NCBI GenBank assembly: GCA_022570795.1
Contig: JAKUDP010000023.1
Span: forward strand, 744,001 to 808,000
DNA: 64,000 nucleotides
Direction: 5' to 3'
DNA from: Sphaerulina vaccinii
Lineage: Eukaryota; Ascomycota; Dothideomycetes; Mycosphaerellales; Mycosphaerellaceae
The position numbers and the translations under genes were made by a program. The notes beneath the pieces were generated by a model, which worked only from the letters and a program-made list of their open reading frames with translations, did not search any database and was not told where the DNA came from. This document shows, piece by piece, positions 56,214 through 64,000 of the stretch; position 1 is the stretch's first letter, and every line of letters begins with the position of its first letter.

Positions 56214-56654
56214 TGAATGGCACATGTGATCTAGCTGCCTGATGTTTGTCCTTTCCTCATAGTATGAGTGGTGAAGTTGCGTGGCCATACTGCGTTTGAC
56301 AACCATCTCCTAGGCAACGCCACTTTCCCACGACAAGATCACGACAAAAAGAGCACATTGTCACCCCAGGCGACCGCTTTGCTGCGTACATCGATATCTC
56401 AGGAGCTACAATCTGCTACTCAGAGCCGCAGTCCTCAAGCACGACCGAGAGGCATTCCACGCGAGCAACTTCATCCCTTGCGCGACCGTGATCCAACTTC
56501 GTCGATCACGAACGTGGTGCGATCACGGGAAGCTGCATATCCTTATGCGACCGACTTATCGATAGGAGCGTTTGTACCGAAAACACAAGACTTGCATCTC
56601 GCGAATCAGAGCTTCACGGTGGCATGATATATTTGCACAGCCAGAATAAACACA
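56214..56654. other. Short spacer with an ATG-less open frame
   Basis: About 440 bp. A plus frame (56268-56627, about 119 codons) has a protein-like composition (e.g. SREAAYPYATDLSIGAFVP) but no ATG and a stop just upstream. It could be an unplaced exon or leader of the next gene. Confidence 0.35.
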
Positions 56655-58181
56655 ATGTCTCCAGGACAGGGCCTCAAACGGAAACGCCCTTCTCTCCAGG
56701 TCCCTAAGCCATATGATCCTCAACAGGACTTTGACGAAACGTGTAAGCAATTGCAGCTGAAACTCAAACATCACAAGACAATCCAAGCACTGGCCGTACG
56801 ATTTCTGCAAGAGCGTCATGAGTTCGCACAAGCTGGAGAATCAGACGTTGTGTCATCAGTCGACGACACAGTCCCATTCCTCGAAGCATTTGGTCCAGCT
56901 CTATTTCCATCGAACAGAGAATACCGCGATCATCTATTGGATGTAGACAATCCGCCAAACAACACAAACTTCTGGAAATTCTGGGCACGTCGGGGAAGCG
57001 CTCGAGGTCCTGTATTCGCTGTCGACTCTAGACTGACGCAGACTGTACGTGCAAATTGGAGGCGTACTCATACTGAACCTGAGCCAGGAAGGGAGGAAGA
57101 AGTGAGACACTCAAGACTGGGTCAGGTGATCGGTCGTCTCCTACAAGCAGTACTGGAGCTCAGACGAAACAGTGTCGTCGCGTCAGAGCCCAGGAGCACG
57201 AGCGACTTGCTTGAGGCTATCATTGGTCGACCGGGCGACGATACATTACCAGTGTTGGCTCGAAACAAGACTCCGGACATGCCTTCATCTCGAGACTCTA
57301 GCCCAGAGACACCGCTGATAGACGTGCTCAGAAGGCGGCCCCAGATCGTTCTGCCTCAGCTTGTTCTGCCTGAGAAGCGGAATTCCATCGAGCAGGCTGC
57401 TGCTTCGGACACTAGGGTCTTCGAGAGAGTACCCGTTCTGAGCGAGATATCTCCAGGGACCACGCAAGGATCAAGCGTTTCGTTGCGCGCCTCTGGATCT
57501 GAAATTCATCCTGCTGCGGACAGAGTTGCACACACGAGTTCTGCATTCTCTCTCGTCGATGAGATCTTTGGTACCTTGACTTCTGGCGCGGGAGCTGCTC
57601 AAGCAGAAGCACCTTCAAGTGAAGTCATCTCTGCACAATCACTCCCAGACCCGCCAGCCTTCTTGCCAACAGGAGTTGCTCGAGGGCAGAAACAACCTGC
57701 TCCGCAGCGTGGGAATTTCGCGCCTTTACCACAAGGACAACATCTGTCCCGACGAACACTCCAGCGTGATCTTGTGCAACAGCTGCAAGCCGCTGCGAAT
57801 GTGCGTCCTGGTCAAGGTACTGTCCGACGATGCGTACCACCTGTTGACACACGGGCATCCGAGCCGCAGCCACCGAGAATCTCACCTCTGCCATGTCATA
57901 ATGCAGTCGACATCGCTACCTCCTCGTTCGTGGTACACTACACTCAGCAGAATGTCCCACAAGTCATTGCCACCTTACCCGAAGTGCGAGTGTTGTCACC
58001 AGCTGCATGGAAGCTACCTACCCACGAGAATACACGAAAGTTGCCTGTCTCTGCGCAATGGACTGAAGCAGACCGAGACAAGGTTTTAGCTCTGCGTGCT
58101 GCGACTGGCTGGATGGGTGGTCTGCCGCTTGTTCCCAGGAAGTTGAGTGCGAATGGGCCAGGACATCGAGGCTCAGTATGA
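56655..58181 (+). CDS. Orphan basic protein, function unknown
   Basis: A 508-residue single-exon ORF from the ATG at 56655. The N-terminus has a basic, nuclear-localisation-like stretch (LKRKRPSLQVPKP), then a helical segment (FDETCKQLQLKLKHHKTIQ...LAVRFLQERHEF). NNTNFWKFWARRGSARGP is a Trp-rich element. The middle is disordered, rich in Ser/Pro/Arg. The C-terminus has a helix, WTEADRDKVLALRAATGWMG. No known domain recognised. A nuclear location is inferred only from the basic cluster. Confidence 0.65.
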   Translation: MSPGQGLKRKRPSLQVPKPYDPQQDFDETCKQLQLKLKHHKTIQALAVRFLQERHEFAQAGESDVVSSVDDTVPFLEAFGPALFPSNREYRDHLLDVDNPPNNTNFWKFWARRGSARGPVFAVDSRLTQTVRANWRRTHTEPEPGREEEVRHSRLGQVIGRLLQAVLELRRNSVVASEPRSTSDLLEAIIGRPGDDTLPVLARNKTPDMPSSRDSSPETPLIDVLRRRPQIVLPQLVLPEKRNSIEQAAASDTRVFERVPVLSEISPGTTQGSSVSLRASGSEIHPAADRVAHTSSAFSLVDEIFGTLTSGAGAAQAEAPSSEVISAQSLPDPPAFLPTGVARGQKQPAPQRGNFAPLPQGQHLSRRTLQRDLVQQLQAAANVRPGQGTVRRCVPPVDTRASEPQPPRISPLPCHNAVDIATSSFVVHYTQQNVPQVIATLPEVRVLSPAAWKLPTHENTRKLPVSAQWTEADRDKVLALRAATGWMGGLPLVPRKLSANGPGHRGSV

Positions 58182-58717
58182 ATATGCTTACCTTGGCAAG
58201 CCAGAAAGCAAGTCACATTGTGCATTGAGTCGTCTAGCGGTGTACAAGGTGCAGCAGGCAATGAGCAAGTAGCACAAGATATGTTCTAAGAGGAAAGAAG
58301 TTGAGATGGATGCTTGTCATATTGTCACAGCTCCAGTTTCTCTACAATGACGAAGCGAGCTTGCAGCTGGATGTGCAGGAGATGCTTTGACAGAGAGGCA
58401 GAATCGTAGCTCTCCGCAGCATCGAAATACCAAGCATTTAAAAGCGAGGACAGCATCCTCATGAAGAGAAACGGTAAAGCGGAGAAACTGTCCCCAGTGA
58501 TCGACAATGCCTGTCTTGGCCTGCACACACTCTATCCCTTTAGCCGCTGCAACAACATATGAAGTAGTATATCAATGCTGGGCACTGACAGGCATGGCAT
58601 TATGCAGCAGATCGATTGTAGAGTTCCTCCGCCTCGGAATCTTGGCCGGAGTTCTATAACAGGTAAGCAGCATTTAGTTGACCTTGTCTACAGCTCATTT
58701 CCACCAGACTTCTCAAG
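58182..58717. other. Intergenic, no supported gene
   Basis: About 540 bp upstream of the glycosidase gene. Nothing recognised. Confidence 0.5.
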
Positions 58718-59707
58718 ATGCATTGGACAGCCAGACTCTCACTAGCAGCCTTCGCAACAGCATCTGTACTGCCACGGCATGCCGATCCAGCATATGCCGG
58801 CTACCTCATCTCAACCTTCTCTGATGCCAACCCAGCTATACAATGGCACCTCTCAAATAACAACGACCCAGGCTCATACACCTTTCTCAACAACGGTCAA
58901 GCAATCCTGACCTCAACAGTAGGCACGCGTGGCGTACGAGACATCTTCCTGACAAACAACGCTGCACGTACACAATGTTATCTCATCGCCACAGATCTCG
59001 ACATCAATGCCCCAGGTTTCAACTGGGACATCGCCACAAGGAACGGAAGTCAAAGTCTTGTGATCTGGGAGTCTACAGACCTGGTCAATTGGAGTGATTC
59101 TCGACTTGTCACTGTTGAAGCACCCACAGCTGGTATGACATGGGCGCCATCAGCTGTGTGGGATGAGAAAGAGGGTCTGTTCTATGTCTTCTGGAGTAGC
59201 AGACAGTATGCTGAAAGTGATACTGCACATTCCGGACCTGCCGTGACTCTCGATCGAATCCGATACGCGACGACCAAGGACTTCGTGAACTTCTCGCCTC
59301 CTGCAGATTATCTTGCACTTGAAGATACGCCACTCATCGATCAAGAATTCCAAAATCTGGGAGGGGATAGATGGGCAAGATTCCTGAAGAATGAGACTGT
59401 CAATCAGATGTATCAGGAGATTACTGAGGATGGTATCTTTGGAACTTGGAGAAGAGTGCCTGGGTATGTTAGGCTTGAGAGTCCGAGAGAAGGTACTGCT
59501 GTGTTTGAAGACAATTTGCAGGCTGGGAAGTATCATATGCTGCTGGACGATTATACGCAGTATGTGCCTTATGAGACTGGAGAGATCGAGACTGGAGTTT
59601 GGAAGCCGAGTGAGTTCGCTGGTTTCCCTAGAGGACTGAAGCATGGGAGTGTTACGCCGCTGTTGCAGGAAGAGTATGACGCCGTTGCTGCGAAGTATAG
59701 GATATGA
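58718..59707 (+). CDS. Secreted glycoside hydrolase, GH43-like
   Basis: A 329-residue single-exon gene with a signal peptide ([19 protein letters not shown]). The five-bladed-propeller GH43 pattern is seen in [39 protein letters not shown], the [20 protein letters not shown] block and [16 protein letters not shown] later segment, [19 protein letters not shown], would carry the distal strand. GH43 enzymes release arabinose or xylose from plant cell-wall polysaccharides. This small single-domain form, with a WAPSAV (not WAPDV) motif, belongs to a fungal subgroup whose substrate I cannot name. Catalytic acids are not assigned. Confidence 0.85.
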   Translation: MHWTARLSLAAFATASVLPRHADPAYAGYLISTFSDANPAIQWHLSNNNDPGSYTFLNNGQAILTSTVGTRGVRDIFLTNNAARTQCYLIATDLDINAPGFNWDIATRNGSQSLVIWESTDLVNWSDSRLVTVEAPTAGMTWAPSAVWDEKEGLFYVFWSSRQYAESDTAHSGPAVTLDRIRYATTKDFVNFSPPADYLALEDTPLIDQEFQNLGGDRWARFLKNETVNQMYQEITEDGIFGTWRRVPGYVRLESPREGTAVFEDNLQAGKYHMLLDDYTQYVPYETGEIETGVWKPSEFAGFPRGLKHGSVTPLLQEEYDAVAAKYRI

Positions 59708-60143
59708 GTGTAGCATTATCGCGAACAAGGACGCACACTCTCCTCACAGACTGCATGACCACGCAAGCCCGATGCTTCCCACAGTCCAGAGCGATGCGTA
59801 CGCCGGTTCAGAGACAGCACACTCAAAAGGGTATAAATCATACATGCAGTTATTCCCACCTCCTCCTACACAACTCGAGTCACCACGCGAAGCCGATGCT
59901 TGCTGTAGTTCTCAGCGATTCGGACGCGTGAACGGAGACAGCGCACTGAAGTTGTATGATCGTAAATTTTCGGCCGTGAAGCGCTCATTCTATCCAGTCC
60001 CAGTCTCGAACATATTGTACGAAGAAACGTAGTCATTCCCAGGTCTTCCGCCAGGTCGTAGTAACAGCTTAAGGCCATGCTCCTGGCACTTCAAGCGTCC
60101 TAGCTCACCTCGCTCCTGGTCCGACGGCTGTAGAGTATATGGA
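59708..60143. other. Intergenic, no supported gene
   Basis: About 435 bp between convergent 3' ends (glycosidase and cysteine-rich protein genes). Nothing recognised. Confidence 0.5.
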
Positions 60144-60633
60144 TCACGAACAGTCGCAATAAGGCTTAGCATCGCATTGTGGGCTGAATATGTAGTAAGT
60201 ATAGCTCATGCTATGAAGCTGAACGAACATGGACTCACCACAGCTGATGCTGCTCCTGACATCCCAGTTGCCATCTGCAAACCGCACATGCCGTGACATC
60301 ACATGTTTCAGGTTTTCGTCGAGGCTGTTCAAGTGGTGGCCCCTTGACGACGACACCATAGTCTGGCAGAATAGTATAGTATGGCGCAGGTGTGAAAGCC
60401 TTCTTTGGCGGTCTCGTGGCAGTTGCAGTTCTGAACTCGAACTCATATAGCGTCTTGGTAATAGTATAGTGAATCGTGATGGTTTCAGTAGGTTCTGGCT
60501 CGAGCACCAGTGTATCGCCAATCGGTATTTGCTCGCCGTTGTTGTATGTCGGTAGTCAAGGTGATGCCCTACGTGCATGTGTGGAGATTGGGAAGAGCGC
60601 GACGACGCTTGCTGTGAGAGATATGAAGCGCAT
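60144..60633 (-). CDS. Small secreted cysteine-rich protein (effector candidate)
   Basis: Three exons: 60573-60633 (ATG at 60633), 60239-60494 and 60144-60183. The introns are 78 and 55 bp. The product has 118 residues. Exon 1 is a signal peptide (MRFISLTASVVALFPISTHA), and the splice adds QPTETITIHYTITKTLYEF at the probable cleavage site. A Pro/Tyr/Lys-rich middle follows. The last 37 residues hold all eight cysteines, spaced C-x4-C-x2-C-x5-C-x6-C-x2-C-x5-C-x-C, and the final exon contributes three of them (CDAKPYCDCS). The alternative first acceptor (after GGCGAG) leads to a quick stop, so the CCAG acceptor is preferred. No family recognised. Secretion and small size with paired cysteines fit fungal effectors or antimicrobial proteins, but this is inference. 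Confidence 0.75.
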
Positions 60634-61553
60634 CTTGACTGTTGTATGGCAGGGAGTGACTGAAGGTGAGACTTGATCGTTACACAGTAGGATGACTGGC
60701 AGGTGAAAGAGTGGATGAAACGAGAATGGTAGGGGAGGAGTGTGCCATTGGGACTTGATATATCGTCAATGCGATGGTAAGGATGAAACGCTTGCCGCTG
60801 CTGTGCCTCTGGAGAGCATCAAGATGCATGAACATGTTGGAGTGTATCTCGGTAGATCTGCTGGACATATCTTGGGAATCAGCTGTAGACGCTGAAGTCC
60901 TGCTCGCTGAGAGGCAGAAAGCACGCATAGTGGAGAGCATCTGGCATAACCTCGCAGCATGCTTGCAGAAATGTTGCCAAAGATATCCGAAGTTACCTGG
61001 GAAGCGCTGCTGCGCCGCTCGAGGGCAGAGTGTGCAGGAAGCCGGTAGAGACGATGTTGGTAGATCCTGCCGTCGGCAGATCAGAGCTGTCGTACAAGCG
61101 CTCGGACGCCGCATGAGCGCAAAGTGCATGTGAAGTCGCTCATGCCCATGTTGGTGGAGCTGCTGTTGACACTTCGGAGCTCTTCTCCAAGCGCTTTCGG
61201 CGGCACAGCAGCGCGTAAACTGGAGCTACCGCTGAGACCCGCATACTCTGCGACAAGCTGGACGTTCTTGCGAAGCAGGGTACTCTGGTAGTGGTGCTTG
61301 GGGAATACTCGATGCTGGTAACTTCCGCGATGCAGACACTTGATGATGGCGATGTGGGACAGATGATGAGAGAGAAGTGAGAACGAAGTGAAAGTTGAGG
61401 TAGAAAAGTGGATTCTTATCGGAACGGGTTTACCCGTTGCCGGTCTTGGCTTGCACATTGAGAATTCGTTCCTGCCAGACCTGAGACTTTGCTTTCCGCA
61501 CGCCAAACGACAATCTAACCCGGCAACCACCACCACCTCACAATACCGCTAAA
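60634..61553. other. Intergenic; weak ORFs on both strands
   Basis: About 920 bp holding the promoter of the cysteine-rich protein gene and that of RPS17. Minus frame 61081-61536 contains a protein-like stretch (FPKHHYQSTLLRKNVQLV then AEYAGLSG) but no domain, and its start is unclear. A plus frame 60774-61133 overlaps other minus frames. Not called. Confidence 0.4.
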
Positions 61554-62109
61554 ATGGGTCGTGTCCGCACCAAGACTGTGAAGAAGTCCGCCAAGGTCAT
61601 CATCGAGCGATACTATCCAAAGTTGACTCTCGACTTCGAGACCAACAAGCGTATCTGCGATGAAATTGCTGTGATCGCCTCCAAGCGTCTGCGCAACAAG
61701 GTATGCATATAACCTACTACGGTAGTGGCGGGGACAGGATTCTGATTAGTGAAGATTGCCGGCTACACCACCCACTTGATGAAGCGCATCCAGCGTGGAC
61801 CAGTTCGCGGTATCTCCTTCAAGCTCCAAGAAGAGGAGCGTGAGCGCAAGGATCAATACGTTCCAGAGGTTTCCGCTTTGGACTTCACTCAGAACAGCGA
61901 GAGCGGTCAGCTTGACGTTGATCAGGAGACTAAGGACCTGTTGAAGTCGCTTGGCGTAAGTCTTGCACATATCGGAAGAGGGGAAGGGGAACTTTGGCTG
62001 ACTTTGCATAACACAGTTCGACAGCATCCCAGTCAACGTTGTCGCCGTCCAGCAACAGCAGACCATCGAGCGACCACGCCGCTTCAACGACCGCCCAGCC
62101 CGCGCATAA
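61554..62109 (+). CDS. RPS17: 40S ribosomal protein S17 (eS17)
   Basis: Three exons: 61554-61700 (ATG in AAAATGGG), 61755-61955 and 62017-62109. The introns are 54 and 61 bp. The product has 146 residues. The sequence [40 protein letters not shown] and [20 protein letters not shown] is textbook eS17. The exon 3 end ([18 protein letters not shown]) also fits. Part of the small ribosomal subunit head; needed for translation initiation. The intron after codon 49 uses an AAG acceptor. Confidence 0.97.
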
Positions 62110-64000
62110 GTCATGAACACCATGGCTTTCGGTTACTGCTAGGACGACTGTTCACGACAAAAAGAGTTTGGAGGGTTACAACACAGGGCGTTGGCGTTCT
62201 ACTGCGGACTCGAATCTGCTACGATACCCATGCCTTAGCTACTTTAGCTACAGCGTTCTCTTTTGAGGCGCAAAATGGAGCAACTTCCTCCAACCCAGGT
62301 GTCGCTGAGTCTGCTGTAATGGCGACGAAGCTTGACGGCCACACTTCCCCTTCCCACTTTCCACGTTTCCTAGACGTCGTAATGTCGGCACCATGCTGTG
62401 CTGTCGCTGTCAGGCTTGTGCTTCTAGAGTGCGTGGTGGCTCGCTCGATCTCAAAATCGTGCGCGCCGATGAATACTATTCAGTGATGATCGCCGCATAC
62501 CATCTTTCTCTTCTCACAGAAAGTGTGTACATCTTTCATATGATGCCGCAGCGCTGTGATGCACGATAACACATCCAAGGTAGTCGGTGATCCCTAAGAT
62601 GTGCGAGACATACAACATGCGTGGTAGCTCAATGGACTGAAGAGAACAACGTAAGTTGACTGGACTTTTCCTGCTCGATAGTCTTCCGCGTCCTTATCTT
62701 AACGCAGTCTGGAGCCATCCATGTCCCTGTGCCCCTCCGACAAGCTCATGGATACTGTGGAACAGAAGACTGTTACTCAAAGGACGAACCAAGATGGAAT
62801 CTTTGACATACAAATCTCCCATCGACATGCATCTGACATGGCATCAAGCGAATGCGCTTTATTCGATCAATTATGCTGGACATTCCATGCCGCGGCTGCT
62901 GACCACGATAACAGAGGCGGATGCTCAGGAGTGACATAAAGCTCGATCGAAGCAGAGAGCGTTGACAAGATCCAGATCAGACCAAGCATGTCAAGACAGA
63001 CACGCTGCACATCCGCAAACGCCACCCTCATGCAATATCCCATGAAAGTCGAAGCGCTATGGCAAAAAGCTCGAGGACAGTCCGCATCGGATAGCCTCAA
63101 ACCCTCTAAAGACACATACCATTGTCATATTATCGTCGTACCAGAATCCACGACGACGAGCGCAAAGGCTTGACCTTTCTGGGTCAGATCTGCACTTTCT
63201 GGGAGACTTGCTGTCACACAAAATCTCGCGGTTCTTGGACTGACTGCGGCAACAAGATCAGAGTCAGAGCGCACTGAGAAAGCGCAGCGTCAACAGAGAT
63301 ACTTGATGACCTGGCCTCGATCGACGAGATAATCTAGCCTAGTCCTTGCTGACGCCAGGCACAGTACTCCTTGTGCGGTGGCCCTCAAGCGGTAGCACAG
63401 ACGAGCCCTTCCCAGAACTCCGAGATGTGTCTGTCAAATGAAACGAAGCAGAGTGGGTCTCATTGAAGAGCGTTCACTACTTTACCACACTCCGTATCTT
63501 TAGGCAGTGGCCTGCATAGCGGCGTAACTGGAACTCCTCGGACTACAGGATCTCCGGCCTCTCGCGTTGTCAACAATCTCGACGCGGACGTAGTGCCCAA
63601 GGACCGTGCTTCATTGGAGGACCTGGGGGACCAGACGCTGCACCAAATAAAGCTCTCGTCGGCTTCACACAAGGGCTCCCGTACGAAGTGGGTGACCCAA
63701 TAGGGTTCCCGAAGATGAGAAGAGTAGAAATTCAGACTTTGGTCGACATTGCCACGTGTCATTCAGAAGCTGGGACGAGAAGAACGGTAGCTTTGCGTGT
63801 GCCCCGAGAAGTATATACTTCCACCGCCCACCATTAATTTCACACATGGTCAGCCGGAGGAGTCGTACAACCTGGGTCAATGTGAGGACGTCAGAAATTT
63901 CTGCTTCGCCTCCTCGACTATATTATACCTGATACGGTCTACCTGGAGAGGATACCCGCAAGTTCTCTCAACTGGTCCAAGCTACCCACACAGCGTCTTT
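62110..64000. other. Right-edge region without a supported gene
   Basis: About 1.9 kb. Beyond the RPS17 3'UTR, only short ORFs occur (60-125 codons, overlapping, both strands). A tRNA-like D-arm string near 62621 has no matching acceptor or T-arm. A plus frame around 63540-63700 is mildly acidic and protein-like but short. No repeat family, transposase or domain is recognised. Confidence 0.4.

Noticed and set aside
61081..61536. 151-codon minus-strand ORF upstream of RPS17
   Set aside because: A protein-like stretch is present, but there is no clear start, domain or splice partner, and another frame overlaps it.
62615..62690. tRNA-like string (GTGGTAGCTCAATGG)
   Set aside because: Resembles a D-arm, but no acceptor stem, anticodon arm or GGTTCGA-type T-arm could be paired.

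Overview
The window is nuclear DNA of a filamentous ascomycete (Pezizomycotina). I infer Dothideomycetes, but only weakly. The grounds are gene-dense DNA on both strands without operons, and spliced genes with short GT-AG introns (about 45-120 bp, often with a CTAAC or CTGAC-like branch site). Typical fungal families are present: HET-domain proteins, a Zn2Cys6 regulator, Pns1, mannitol-1-phosphate dehydrogenase, fungal sulfotransferase-like and DUF2434/DUF2415 proteins. Exon structures were rebuilt by hand from frame continuity, splice sites and family motifs; all are predictions.

Layout. 0-16 kb is an accessory-looking stretch: a partial gene at the left edge, a secreted intradiol dioxygenase, an RraA/HMG-aldolase-like enzyme, a 5'-truncated HET gene, a secreted cysteine-free proline-rich protein, an aminoglycoside-phosphotransferase-like kinase, a metallo-beta-lactamase-fold hydrolase, two decayed tandem F-box-like copies, an LrgA-LrgB fusion transporter, and a second HET gene broken by one in-frame stop. 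15-25 kb is housekeeping: the ArfGAP Glo3, a WD40/DUF2415 protein, mannitol-1-phosphate 5-dehydrogenase with a probable 5'UTR intron, and the choline-transporter-like Pns1. 26-32 kb holds a probable GPI-anchored surface protein, a Zn2Cys6 regulator and an adjacent FAD monooxygenase. 33-46 kb holds a single-C2H2-finger protein, a secreted type-B carboxylesterase, a DUF2434 membrane protein whose hydrolase domain looks catalytically dead, the PP2A methylesterase Ppe1, a CLIP-170/Tip1-like microtubule protein and a fungal sulfotransferase-like protein. 48-62 kb holds an aromatic aminotransferase with an Asn-Gly-His repeat tail, a small unknown protein, mitochondrial Hsp70, a mitochondrial helical protein, an orphan basic protein, a secreted GH43-like glycosidase, a spliced small secreted cysteine-rich protein and ribosomal protein S17. 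The last 1.9 kb shows no gene I can support.

How the genes relate. There is no single pathway. Protein-coding genes fall into a conserved core (trafficking, cytoskeleton, mitochondrial import, translation, mannitol metabolism, PP2A control) and a secreted or environment-facing set (dioxygenase, esterase, glycosidase, GPI protein, proline-rich and cysteine-rich small secreted proteins). The decayed HET and F-box loci between 4.8 and 15 kb suggest relaxed or turned-over selection there. The most interesting new item is the 118-residue, eight-cysteine secreted protein at 60.1-60.6 kb. It only appears once three exons are joined.
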